The notes under the pieces: model-generated
Database searches by the model: none
Seen by the model: the letters and a program-made list of their open reading frames with translations, nothing else
What the model was told of the DNA's origin: nothing
Shown: positions 45,154-56,334 of the stretch, piece after piece
How positions within the stretch are numbered: position 1 is the first letter of the stretch
Layout: each line of letters opens with the position of its first letter
Made by a program: the position numbers and the translations under genes
Source: Palaemon carinicauda
Taxonomy: Eukaryota; Arthropoda; Malacostraca; Decapoda; Palaemonidae
Direction: 5' to 3'
NCBI RefSeq assembly: GCF_036898095.1
Contig: NC_090736.1
Coordinates: 10,837,395-10,901,394, forward strand
DNA length: 64,000 nucleotides

Positions 45154-46743
45154 TCATGTCAGCCTGGTCAACATAAAAACATTTGCTCCAACTTTGAACT
45201 TTTGAAGTTCTACTGATTCAACTACCCGATTAGGAAGATCATTCCACAACTTGGTAACAGTTGGAATAAAACTTCTAGAATACTGTGTAGTATTGAGCCT
45301 CATGATGGAGAAGGCCTGGCTATTAGAATTAACTGCCTGCCTAGTATTACGAACAGGATAGAATTGTCCAGGGAGATCTGAATGTAAAGGATGGTCAGAG
45401 TTATGAAAAATCTTATGCAACATGCATGATGAACTTATTGAACGACAGTGCCAGAGATTAATATCTAGATCAGGAATAAGAAATTTGATAGACCGTAAGT
45501 TTCTGTCCAACAAATTAAGATGAGAATCAGCAGCTGAACACCAGACGAGAACATTACTCAAAACAAGGTAGAATGAAAGAATTAAAACACTTCTTCAGAA
45601 TAGATTGATCACCGAAAATCTTGTAAGACTTTCTCAATAAGCCAATTTTTTGTGCAATTGAAGAAGACACAGACCTAATGTGTTTCTCAAAAGTAAATCT
45701 GCTGTCGAGAATCACACCTAAAATTTTAAAAGAGTCATACAAATTTAAAGAAACATTATCAATACTGAGATCAATGTTGAGGAGCCACAGTCCTTAACCT
45801 ATTTACAATCATACTTTGAGTTTTGTTAGGATTCAACTTCATACCCCATAATTTGCACCATGCACTAATTTTAGCTAAATCTCTATTAAGAGATTCATCA
45901 ACCCCAGATCTACATTCAGGGGATGTAATTGATGCAAATAGTAGCATCCTCTGCATATGCAACAAGCTTGTTTTCTAGGCCAAACCACATGTCATGTGTA
46001 TATAGTATGAAAAGTAATGGGCCAAGAACTCTACCCTGTGGAATACCGGATATCACATTCCTATACTCACCATGGTGCCCATCAACAACAACTCTTTGAG
46101 ATCTATTACTTAAAAAATCAATAATAATGCTAAGAAACGACCCACCCACTCTCAACTGTTTCAGTTTGAAAACAAGGACCTCATGATTAACACGGTCAAG
46201 GGCAGCATTAAAATCAAGGCCAATCATACGAACTTCCTGACCACAATCAAGGGATTTCTGTACAACATTGGAGATTGTAAGAAGGGCATCACATGCTCCA
46301 AGGCCTTTACGAAAACCAAATTGCAAACTAGGGAGTAGATCATTACCTTCAGCAAACCAATTAAGACGTTTTGCCAGAAGACGTTCAAAAACTTTAGATA
46401 ATATGGGAGTTATGGAAATTGGGCGGTAATCAGTGGGACTTGAGCTACCACAAACACAATTACATAGAGGAGTAACATTACCAATTCTCCAAGTGCTAAA
46501 AGCTCCTCTTCTAGCTAACTTGCACAAAATAACAGATAACTTTAGAGCTAAGAAATCTGCCATCTTTATAAAAAACAAAGGCAAAATACCATTTGGGTCT
46601 ACACCTCCATAAGCATCAAGATCCATCAACAGAACTTTAATCTCACGAGATCGAAAAGCTAAACTAGTTAGTTTAGCCTCAGGAAAACAGGAATGAGGAA
46701 TTTCAAGTTTTTCATTACTCTGTTTACTGTCAAAATCAGCCAA
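45154..46743 (-). pseudogene. LINE reverse transcriptase (copy 2)
   Basis: RT motifs in order: SSPTDYRPISITPILSKVFE, LQFGFRKGLGACDALLTI, IGLDFNAALDRVNHE, SGIPQGRVLGPLLFILYTH and a catalytic box YAEDATI where YADD is expected (about 45950). The thumb region continues in other frames as DSFKILGVILDSRFTFEKHI and FIPTVTKLWNDLPNRVVES before the stop at 45154. The Asp-to-Glu change would cripple the polymerase. Confidence 0.88.
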
Positions 46744-47064
46744 AAGGGTTGCCTTTTCCTTTGGACAGTGAGTGACTGAGCCATCTGGTTTAAGTAAAGG
46801 AAGACCCGTTGCATCTACACCAAAGAGTGCAGATTTAAGGGTAGACCACCGTTTATGTTCCTCAATTGTACCAGAAAGGGTTTCTTTTATGGTTAAATTG
46901 TACTCCTTTTCAGTTAAGGCATCAACTCTCTGAGCAAAGGCTCTAAGCTGAATATAGTTGTTCTAGGTCAAATCTGATCTGTTACCCTTCCAAAGGTGAT
47001 AGGCCTCCTGCTTCTCCAAATAAGCACGTCTACAATCATCAATGAATCACGGTTTGTCCTTCAC

Positions 47065-47968
47065 TCAGTACCTTAGCACATGAGAAGGGATATGCCTATC
47101 AATTATGTTGACTAGATTCTCATTCAAAGGGACAAAAGGATCTATACTACTATATAATTGTGACCAATTCAAGCACAAAAGATCATGCAAAATCCCATTC
47201 CAGTCTGCTTGGGATTTCATAAAAATTTTACAAGAGTATGATATATCAGGGACAGGCTGCTCAGTCTTCACTACTAATGAAATCAAGGCATGATCAGATG
47301 TCCCGACTGGAGAACCAACCTTACTAGTTATAACGCCAGGGGAGACAGTGTATACGAGGTCCAAGCAATTACTAGACCTGTGAGTAGCTTCATTTATGAT
47401 TTGCTCACAGCCTGATTCAGAGGCAAAGTCTAAAGCGTCTAGGAGAGATAGAACTTAACCACTCCCTATGGTGAGCATTAAAATCACCAACAAAGACAAA
47501 AGAAGCCTTTCTATCATCTTGTATCTTAGCCATAATGGTAAGAAGACAATCGAAGATAAAATCACCCATGTTTGGATTCCGGCAGATCGAACACAAATAA
47601 AAGTTGTTATGCCTGCCACAAACTTTTATTACCTGAATCTCATGACAACCACATTGATAGCAAGACTTATGAGAAGCAGGGTACTCGGTCCTAATATACA
47701 CCACCATTCCCCTGGGCCTAGGGATGGCATCACGTTTCAACATTATTGGCTACTTAAAATCAGTTATAAGCTCAGATGAGTGCCTCATATTAGAAACCAA
47801 AGTTTCTGAGCACAAAAGAATATCATACTGTCTGGACACAACTGTAAGGTCTTGGATATTTGCATGAAGACCACGAATATTGCAATACAGAAGACGACAT
47901 TGACAAAATCTAGGACGTACTGGTCCCGGATTTCGCTCAATGTCTCCAGACAGCACAAGAACTAATGG
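47065..47968 (-). pseudogene. LINE endonuclease domain (copy 2) beginning with a 2A-like peptide
   Basis: The open frame starts after a stop at about 47990. It begins with a hydrophobic run and GDIERNPGP, then CRLLYCNIRGLHANI and ILLCSETLVSN (catalytic Glu). Next come FVFVGDFNAHHREWLS (Asp and Asn) and GTSDHALISLVV with the intact SDH motif. Frameshifts occur near 47750 and 47420. The enzyme is of the apurinic endonuclease type used to nick target DNA. Copy 2 therefore kept its endonuclease residues while copy 1 lost one. Confidence 0.83.
47921..47968 (-). other. 2A-like ribosome-skipping motif at LINE ORF start
   Basis: The peptide PLVLVLSGDIERNPGP fits the 2A consensus D-(V/I)-E-x-N-P-G-P, preceded by a hydrophobic stretch. 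Skipping would fall between Gly and the last Pro (47924/47923). 2A-like motifs at the start of CR1-type LINE ORFs are known from other invertebrates. Confidence 0.75.
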
Positions 47969-48351
47969 AAATAAAAAAAAGAGACATCATACTTAAAAAC
48001 TAGATTAACAAGAATTATAACAAAAACAATATGTACAGAATTATAAATAAAGTGATTGATGAAACCCACAGACTATAGTAAAAAGTCAGAAAAACTGGTC
48101 AACATGGAGGAGCCGATACACCATGCAAGGCTAAATACCCTCCAGGATAGACACTTCAACTGAAGGGAGGACAATAAGGATAGTTTTGAGAAAAAAAAGA
48201 ATCAGAAAAAGGAAAAGACAACCTCTTGATAAACCACCAGGGCATCCATGGCCCTTCTATTAAGCCTGCCCAACACACCATTTAAAAAAAACTAGAGGAA
48301 GAAAAAAAAATTAAAATAAGATAGAATAGTGTGCCCGAGTGTACCCTCAAG

Positions 48352-48441
48352 CAAGGTGTAGGATAGAGGTAAATGGAAAAAGCTGACCAGAAACATCGAC
48401 CCCACATAGAAGTGGGAAAAGATGTAGACAAAGAAGAAGAA
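48352..48441 (+). mobile_element. RTE-type LINE extreme 3' end
   Basis: CCAGAAACATCGACCCCACA and GTGGGAAAAGATGTAGACAA match the end of the RTE fragment at 50425-50470. Only the last ~90 bp is present. Confidence 0.65.
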
Positions 48442-48605
48442 TGGTAAGAAGACAATCGAAGATAGAATCATCTTTGTCTGGATTCTGGTAGATTGAACAC
48501 AAATAGAAACTGTTATGCCTGCCACAAACTTTTATTACCTGAATCTCATGAAATCTACATTCATAGAAGGACTTATGAGAAGCAAGGTACTCAGTCCTAA
48601 TATAC
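48442..48605 (-). mobile_element. CR1/Jockey-like LINE fragment (third copy)
   Basis: It corresponds to 47535-47700 of copy 2 (part of the endonuclease), sharing GTAAGAAGACAATCGAAGAT and GTTATGCCTGCCACAAACTT. Confidence 0.75.
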
Positions 48606-50178
48606 CTGGCTTACAATGCTGGTGATAAGTGTGGAGGGACCACTCGCCTCCAATCAGTGCCACAGTGACATATGCACTGGGCTCACACTCTGCTCCCAAA
48701 GGAATCAGTCAGCGGATAACCTATGTTAATCCCTCTTCACAAAAGAAAGCAGCTCTTTCAGGGTAAACAAAACTTTTTCTAATCAAGGGAGGAATGTAGA
48801 AGGGCCTGAGTGATCAGCCATGGCCACACATGCCTTCAACTGCAGCCCCATGGGTGATCGGCCATGGCCATAGCCATAGCCCTAGGTGATCCATTATGGC
48901 CAAAGGTCATTGGCCCCAGTTTCATAGGCCGTCAACCCAGGGTGATCAGCCTTGGTCTCACTGGCCGTTAGCCCCAGATGATTGACTGCTGGCACAGATC
49001 GGATGCCGGGGCCAATCTCTCAGACCAATATAGCAGCCGATGTTCTGACAGACACAAGGTCGCTCACAGTCCTGCTCAAGTTCTTGTGACTAACTTTCCC
49101 AGATTTAAACTACTTCTTCTTATGATAAGAATCATCAGAATCAGAGGGGAATGAGGAAGAGGAGGAGGAGGATAACTTCACAAAAATGTGTACCCTTACC
49201 CTTAATCACCAAGAAGTTCGTGTTGGGTTCAGTAGGAATGATCAACTGATACCCCCTTAAATAGCAGTCACTGAGGCACCAATCTCACCTTGCTGATCAA
49301 TATACAAACTCTGCAGCTGCTCAAGGGTGAACAGAAACAGTTCTTATTGATCAGCATCTGAACTTTAATGATTACGCTTCACAGCAGCACTTGAAGTAGC
49401 GTAAATGATACTCAAATCAGCCTACCTATTGGTTTGGAGATAGGTCTGTGGTAGGAATTACACATGATTGCTAATTGACCTTGAAGGTTACCAGTCAATA
49501 TGTGAGCTCCCCATATGGTATGAGGAAGTATCTGCCTTGAGTAAAGGGCTGGAGATTGGTCCAGTTAGGAATGTTCACCTTCAACTAATTAAACAGTAGT
49601 GGCTGTGAGACATAACAGGCTTATGTTCACTGTTCCAAAGTGAAAATATTGGCTGATGCATGAGCTCCATAATGATTTGAGGCAGTAAAGTGAACAATGC
49701 CACTATTGGTCCACCATACGGTGCTGGATATACTCCCGGGAAGGACTATTACGGTGCTGGATATACTCCCGGGAAGGACTATTCACTTTTAAATGATCAA
49801 ACAGCTGACTATAACACCATGCTGACAACTGGTAGCCTGCCCTGAAGGTACTAGTTGGTGGGAGATTTCCATAAGGAACAATCTTCCTTATCATGATAAG
49901 AACAGGAAGAGTTGGCGCGACCCTCCCGTGGCCAAATTTTGCTACAATTAGGATCACTCGCCTGCTCTCGGTAACGGTGTCTCCGTCAGTTGAGATCACC
50001 AGACAAATTAGTTTCATAATCAAACGTTACTCGTTTATATTGGGTTATACCCTTCCAAGCCAGAGAAACTACCATGGAGCGAGACAAGTTACACTCTTGA
50101 GTTCATTGTCTTGGGAATGCAAGAAAAGCACTCCAAATGGGGATTACTGCTTACAGTCACCCCTACATAAAGATACAT
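48606..50178. other. Unclassified sequence with degenerate minisatellite
   Basis: At 48800-48990 four or more loose repeats of GGTGATCAGCCATGGCC occur at about 33-bp spacing. A perfect 33-bp tandem duplication is at 49718. Small ORFs at 49703-50023 and 49893-50180 have no recognised domain. No host exon is evident. Confidence 0.4.
49718..49783. repeat. Perfect 33-bp tandem duplication
   Basis: Two identical adjacent units start ACGGTGCTGGATATACTCCC, at 49718-49750 and 49751-49783. The absence of any difference indicates a recent event. Confidence 0.95.
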
Positions 50179-50195
50179 AACACAGGGGGTTTTGC

Positions 50196-50484
50196 TTGAG
50201 AACTATCAGATAAGATCCAAGAAAGTAGACTGAGGTGGTATGGTCATGTCATGAGAAGAGATGAAGAGTATATTGGGAGGAGAGTGATGCAAGTGGAGGT
50301 ACAGGGAACGAGAAGAAGAGGGAGACCAAAGCGAAGGTGGATGGACTGTATCAAGGATGACCTTCGATCAAAGGGATTAACCGGTGATGAAGTGTGGGAC
50401 AGAGGTAGTTGGGGAACACTTGCCAGAAACATCGACCCCACATAAAAGTGGGAAAAGATGCAGACAAAGAAGTAGAACAACAAC
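50196..50484 (+). mobile_element. RTE-type LINE fragment with 17-bp target-site duplication
   Basis: The insert encodes RWYGHVMRRDEEYIGRRVMQ and RRGRPKRRWMDCIKDDLRSK, the RTE C-terminus, and ends in a short AAC-rich tail. AACACAGGGGGTTTTGC is present on both sides (50179-50195 and 50485-50501), a clear signature of target-primed insertion of a 5'-truncated 289-bp copy. Confidence 0.85.
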
Positions 50485-50501
50485 AACACAGGGGGTTTTG
50501 C

Positions 50502-51163
50502 AGGTTGTATCTGTATGGGAAAAATATTCACTTCACCACATCCTTATCTTTTGATGCACTTGCATTTGCAAGCAAGAGAGCTCACAAGAGTAAAAATTAA
50601 GCACTTATCACAAACGAATGTAGGAAAAGATCAGACAGATAAGAGAGCGTGATAGTACGCCAGTACCTATTGTGGCCAAAGACAAATGTTATTTGGCAAC
50701 ATATGGGTGGGCGGGGCTTTCCCTTCGCACCACCTGAAATTAAATATCTACTTTGTTAACAATTCAGTAGCCATTCCATTGCCACTAAGGATATATCCTT
50801 ACTTTATGACAAAATGTTTGCATACACGTATGAAAAATAGAAACCAATCACTTGTCCTCATACTACATTCTACTGTATTTCTGAATTTGAAATAGTTATT
50901 TCTAATATAAATTTTGATATATAGGGTAGTACTTAGATCAATTTTATTCATACCTGTATCTACTATACAGTATAAGACCACAAACCATAGAATGAGCTCA
51001 TGTGACAGAGTTGTATCAATAGCACTATAATGGAAAGTCTGAAGTAATAAACGAGGTTCTAATATAGTTAGATTACCTTTTGTAATTTCAACTATGTTGT
51101 GACAAGACCAATGATGGCTATATGAAACATAAATACAGAGAAAAATGTCCCTGTAAAACATAC
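50502..51163. other. Intron sequence next to the upstream host exon
   Basis: Mostly AT-rich and without recognisable element or ORF; it contains the donor site at its right edge (minus-strand GTATGT, 51163-51158). Confidence 0.5.
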
Positions 51164-51334
51164 CTTGTACACAGTTGCATTAGCAAGAAGTGAATGAGCT
51201 AATGATGTGATCTTCGCTGCATCTTCTAGAGTCCAGGATCCATCAAATTTCTGATGACTAACAACAGCCATAAGATTTGTCTCATAGTTCACTGGAGAAT
51301 ATTCCCCACTTTCTGGTTTCTCTTCCATGTTTCC
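51164..51334 (-). CDS. Penultimate exon of the VWA5A/PARP4-like host gene
   Basis: The 171-bp exon (57 codons, phase 0 at both ends) follows an acceptor TTGTTGATGTAG and ends AAG before GTATGT. The peptide contains NLMAVVSHQKFDGSWTLEDA. This fits the segment V-S-L-Q-K-x-x-G-S-W-x-L that lies close to the C-terminus of VWA5A-type proteins. It is free of stops and repeat similarity. The exon start could be a few codons off, since another AG lies 13 nt upstream. Earlier exons with the VIT and vWA domains should lie beyond 51.3 kb on the minus strand, but none is recognised up to 64 kb. Confidence 0.66.
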
Positions 51335-52330
51335 CTACATCAACAAATTCTAAATTTAGTTTATGAAGCATAATTGATATTTCTTAGGATAGATTTTACA
51401 ATGAATAAAGAAAATTTCTTTAAACATGTGTGTGCAAGTGTGAAAATTTCTAAGATTATGCAATCATTGCCTCTGGCCACAAAAATCATTGACTCATTCA
51501 ATATCTGGAAAAAATACCTACGCGAGATATAATTATATTTTTACCTTCACACCTCCACTAGTGAACATCAAAACCTTGTGTTACCAGCCAAACCTTTACT
51601 TAACGGGAAAATCACCTACCTGATTAAAGTGGTTTCGGACACCAGGTTCTCACTCAATTAACATCTAAAACAATTCTGAATGGTGCATGAATAAAGGTAT
51701 ACCAAATAAGCTAACTTTTTAATAATCAATTTTGTTTTCGTTTACATTTTACAGTGTCAACTTGATATTAGCAATGACGACCATGTAATGTCACTTATTA
51801 CAATCTGGTCCAAAGTCCTCAGCTCCTACATCAGCAGATAAAGCTTACCATACTTTAGAAAAGAATTGGAAAATCATTATACAAGAAGCAATATTATAAA
51901 TGCTATTCCTGTCAAAAGTGTTTTTATTTGTCCGTCAATTTAAGCATTTACTATTTCCTGAGCTACTGATTTGGAAAATTTTAACAAATAATTTCCTGAA
52001 ATGAGGCGTTTAAAGTACTTAAGAATTTGTTCACATGCATATACAAATCTTTAATTCTTTAAAATAGGATATGTCTTCTGTAGAACTGAAACAACTGTTG
52101 AATTTGTTAAGTGGTATTTAACGATAGGTGTTCCGCCCACTTTCCTGTCAAAGGCTCTTCACATTTGTCTTCGGCCCCAATGAGTACAGCCGTACTTTTG
52201 TATCCTATCAAAAGGCCTTTTAATCTTTTTCTTTTCATGCAGTTTGAATATTTGATTGTTGGCTTCCCCTCATCATTATGAAAGCAAAGCAGTTATTTGT
52301 GAATGTAAGGGAAAGGGTGGATGTTGTAAT
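51335..52330. other. Upstream intron sequence of the host gene
   Basis: AT-rich noncoding DNA. From about 52040 the text changes to a TTTAAAATAGGA...GTATTTAACGATAGG segment that resembles DIRS-type termini seen elsewhere in the window. No exon was recognised. Confidence 0.4.
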
Positions 52331-53344
52331 CTGATTGAAAAACCCAGTTTAGATTGAGGCCTACTTCTCGGTACCAAAATTTGCTTTGAGGAGGAAAAGG
52401 ATGGCTAAGGACTTTTCGGTGTCATCCTTGGCAACAACCATGATAATGTCAAAGAAGCTCTATAGCACTTATCTCTCCCCATCAACATGGCAGACTGCCG
52501 AAGCTTCTGGGTATACGACCCTACCTCAGTTCCTGGGGAGTATGCGTCTAGAGCACGGAGTTCCCCAGTAATAGCTGTACTATATATGCTGGAAGCTCTT
52601 CAACTGCTTATAAGTTTGACCTAAAAATGCCTTAGCTTTCTTTAGATCTTGTAGGTATGCCCTTCAAGTTTTTCTTGAGGGGGCTGGTAGCAAAGGCTAC
52701 CATGCCCCTGTGCAAAAGGGCAGAAGAAAGGTTTTCACTGAGAGTTTCACATCTGAGCACGCCACCCTTATGCCTGTGACCCCCTCGCCCATGGTTCCCA
52801 TTATCTCTGTACCAGAAGCTGCAGCTTTGTAGGGCCTCTCAAAAAGCAAGCAAGTGCCCACTGTTTTTCCGGTGATCGTGACACCACTACAACATGTTGT
52901 GGTTCCTGGAAAGAATCTTGTGGACAGGTCCACATCGTTGTCAAATGTCCCAATGTGCATCTGATTTGTCAACTCACAAAGGCAGTGTAAAACAGTACCT
53001 CTTTGCTACTTGATGCAAGCTACTATGATAAGAGTTGTCGCTATCAATGGTACCAAGAAACTCATGAGTCGCTATTGGAATGCTCGCAGCTCTGCCTTCA
53101 TTTCCAACAGGTTGATGTACACGTGCTTTCCTTCATCAGACCAGCAACCCGAAGTGATCCGGTTCATCAGGTGCACAACCCATCCCTCCATTAACGCATT
53201 TGTGAACAGCATTTCCGAAGGACACTTCAGAAATGCTCATCTTCCCTCCACCAGACTAGATTGTCCTGTATATCCTGTTCCACTGGAACCAAATGATATA
53301 GGTGATAGCTGACTGCTGACAAGTGCTGCTTCAGACATCACTGG
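52331..53344 (+). other. Unclassified decayed coding-like sequence, possibly DIRS gag
   Basis: Plus-strand frames change often. A CECKGKGGCC-like Cys cluster lies near 52300-52330, and frames such as VTPSPMVPIISVPEAAAL follow. The position after a DIRS-like terminus would fit a gag remnant, but no firm motif is present. The 91-residue minus-strand ORF at 52697-52972 is likely its shadow. Confidence 0.25.
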
Positions 53345-53814
53345 TTGAGATACCCGTGAGTAACAAGCTTCTCCAAACACAAGATATGTGCAGTTAATGT
53401 CATTGTTGAGCTGGTAGTTCTAGCTGATTGAGAAAAGGTCGCTCTATTCCTGACGTGATTGTCTAATAGAAAGATTTTCACTAAATAATAATAAAGTTTA
53501 CACCACTTTCCTAAAGTAAAATTGATTTTGCCAAAGGTAAATGTGTACACAATTTACAGCACTTGTTTTCTTTCTTTGAGGAATAGGTGCTGGTTCTTAT
53601 TCCCCCACCCCCCTTCCCCACAAAAAAAAAAAAAACAATACTGTTTGCCTTTTTCTTTGTCACGCATTTGTGTTTGTGTGCAAATTTTGTTAAAAGTATT
53701 GTATTTTTTATATTATTGCTTAGTATGTCTGTATTAGCTATGGATCCTAAGACAGATAGTGCTCATGATTTCAAGTGTAATGTGATTACAATGGCACACA
53801 AGTTAAAAATGACA
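53345..53814. other. Noncoding stretch with poly-A
   Basis: It contains a run of about 15 A near 53623 after a C-rich stretch and otherwise nothing recognisable. An 85-residue frame at 53587-53844 has no known domain. Confidence 0.4.
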
Positions 53815-54110
53815 AATCTTTTAAATAAACTGTATTTATCCTAACTATACAAACCTGAGATCTTTACCTATAAAAAACGGAATAACGGTGACGGACAGGA
53901 TACATCACCTAAAACTTATAACGAGGTGTAAATAACTGGCTGGTAATTACCTGGCCGGTAGCCGGGAGGCAACCGGTCCTCCTCCTGCCCTGCAGCTAAC
54001 TACAACCTCAATTGGATTGCAATCAGGACTTTACATCGGGGGTTGGTAATGGCGGCCAAGTTTGAGCAAAGAACTCGGCTCTGTATAGTTGGGAAAATAC
54101 AAATTGATTT
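53815..54110 (-). repeat. Terminal region of DIRS copy F
   Basis: Segments 53826-53873 and 54072-54110 are inverse versions of the CCTAACTATACAAACC tip motif, enclosing about 200 bp with GGCCGGTAGCC words. This is the same design as the right ends of copies B and C. Confidence 0.6.
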
Positions 54111-54251
54111 TAAAATTTGTCATTTGTTCTTACAAGCATGCTAATTGTTCGTTCTTTACCTATAGGAGAGTCATTGTTATGAAGGATGAGCGCTCAAGTC
54201 CCAGCCACTATACTTCATGAGCCATGGGTGGCGACACCCAATCACAGAAAG

Positions 54252-55420
54252 CTAAATCACCTGCTGAGCATCCACAACAGGATCTAGTGTAAATGTGTCC
54301 AAGGTCCTGTTGGTAACATCCCAGAGGTAATGGGTTTTAAAGGTGGTTTGTCTCTTCGAAAAAAACCCCTGCCCTGAGACCCTGCATCAGAGAAGTTCTT
54401 TATGAAACCTAATGAGACTGCAAGGACTCTGATTTCATGATCTTTTACTGGAGATACTGTAGATATGGAAGAGTCTATTACTCTGGAAACAACTTTGCTT
54501 AGCAAAAAGGAGATGGTATTCCTAGAGACCCTTTTCCTGATCCTTCCTGTGTTTATGAAGAGGTTCTGCTGGCAAGGCCTGAACGGCCTAATACGTTTCA
54601 AATAGCTTCTCAGAGACCTAACAGGACACAGTAGAACTTAATCAGGATCCTCGACCAATGAAAAAAAGACTCAAAGAGAAAAATTATGAAAATCTAGGAT
54701 CCGAAGAGGCCGGGTTTTGTGTTTTTCCAACAAATCCAGAACAAAGCTTAGAGAGACCTCCCTCTAACCCTGTGAATGGGCGACATCAGCTGCTAGTCCA
54801 TGTACTTCACTCACTCATTTGGCTGAGACCAAGGCGAGAAGGAAGACTGTCTTTAAAGTGAGGCCTCTGTCAGATGCTTCCTTCAGAGGTTTGTAAGGTG
54901 CCTCTTTGAAGGATTCAGAGCCTTAATGACCTTCCATGAAGGTGGACTGACTTCCCCTGGAGGGCCGGTCTGTTTGAAGTTCCGTATTAGCATACAAATT
55001 TCCTAAGGAAGAAATGTCCAATTCGTCAAGTCTAAAGATTTGGCTCAAGACTAAGTGATAACCTTCACCGCAAAAATGGACCAAGTTTCCCCCCCACCAA
55101 GGTAGAATAAAAAATCTGCGATTACAGGTATAGAGGTGTCAATTTCAGAAATACCCCTTAAATGACACCAACCACAAAAGACAGCCCATTTTGCCTGGTA
55201 GACTGCAGTCAAGGATTTCCAAAGATATCCAGATATCTGTTCTGAAGTTCACTCTAGAAAACCCTTTCTGAGAGAAAAGGTGTTGGATAGTTTCCACTCG
55301 TGAAGACATAGGGTTTCTAAGCTGCTCTGGAATATCCTGACATGGCAGTGTTGCAGAAGATGCTGAAGGTGTGAGAGTTCTCTCGGTATCTTCACATTCC
55401 ATTCCCAATGTGGTCAAAAG
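54252..55420 (-). pseudogene. DIRS tyrosine recombinase (copy F), nearly complete
   Basis: The N-terminal domain is readable as FSQKGFSR and LPGKMGCLLWLV (about 55280-55160). The catalytic domain has LTLKTVFLLALVSAK, a stop, then VSEVHGLAADV (about 54860-54800); the stop falls exactly on the codon for the first catalytic Arg. Then come YLKRIRPFRPCQQNLFINTG, VKDHEIRVLAVSLGF with the H-x-x-R pair, and HYLWDVTNRTLDTF with the Tyr nucleophile, ending at a stop at 54252. Frameshifts lie near 54900 and 54370. Confidence 0.85.
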
Positions 55421-55774
55421 AGAGCTTCACTAAAAAGTTCGGGGTATCCCTTATGCTGTTGAGAGCCTTTCTTAACAAGCAGAAAGGCAGAAAAGTATAG
55501 GCTTCAAGGCCGTCCGAGAGATGCTGGAAGGCGTCCTCGAACACCGCTGCTGGATCTGGTATTGGTGAGCAGTATATTGAGTTTTCTTTTCAGGTCTATA
55601 ATTAGAGAACCCAACAAAGTTATTAATTCCTTTGCTGTCTGAGAAATCAAAGACCATTCTCTAGGCTATTTGTTGAAACAGACACCCTGTCCTCCAAAGG
55701 AAACACTTTCCCTTGGAGAATGTTGACACCCATGCCCCAGTAGACGAGACATTGAGATGGAGTTCAGGAGGAAT

Positions 55775-56330
55775 TGTTTAGTTTTAAACTTTGGAATACT
55801 CTGCTCGCTTATCTAAAGGCATTGCTTAGCGTTCGATCATTTAAGAAATCATATACAAATCTCCTGTTATCTGGGTATTAAGCTTTATTAATAAATATTT
55901 ATACTTTCCTACCTAACCACAATACATGTATGTTTCATTGTTTAGAATATTCTTATTTGTAAAACTAATTCTTTTACTGAGTTTCTTGCTTAATATCTAA
56001 TTTTTTCAATGTATATGCCATCAGCTTTCATATACCATCCTTCTTTATCATATAAATATACATTTCCATTTGTTTTTAGGCTAAGAATCTCATTTATATG
56101 TATCTATTTGTATATATATACTTATATATATGTATGCGTACATTTTGTATATCTATATCCATATTTACTTTATTTTTTATTTTTACATAATTGATGATAT
56201 TATTTTAGTTGTATCATTGCCCAAAGAGCTCTGCTCCACATGGGCTTGGACCGAGTCTTTTTTTCTTTTTGTAAATCTTTGTATGTAAATATTTTTGTCC
56301 AATAAACATTATTATTATTATTATTTTTAT
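55775..56330 (+). mobile_element. 3' end of a plus-strand LINE inserted in DIRS copy F
   Basis: The insert begins inside the end of an RT ORF: LFSFKLWNTLLAYLKALLSV and RSFKKSYTNLLLSGY before a stop at about 55880. It continues through a 3' UTR ending AATAAACATTATTATTATTATT at 56328. Such a C-terminus and an (ATT)n tail are usual for CR1/Jockey-like LINEs. It interrupts the minus-strand RT of copy F. Confidence 0.72.
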
Positions 56331-56334
56331 CAGG

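Larger units (their letters stand above)
44909..48351 (-). mobile_element. CR1/Jockey-like LINE, copy 2 (near full length)
   Basis: The minus strand reads, from 5' to 3': a leader (48351-47970), a 2A-like start, endonuclease, RT, thumb and 3' UTR ending in (AAT)n at about 44909-44930. The 3' UTR words AGCCAAGCTACAATCCTAG and GGAAAAGCAAGATGCTATAA recur in shortened form at 57890-57935, so this is a multicopy family. Frameshifts are present in the endonuclease and between RT blocks. Confidence 0.82.

Noticed and set aside
52697..52972. 91-residue minus-strand ORF as a host exon
   Set aside because: No splice sites or family similarity; it overlaps plus-strand decayed sequence.
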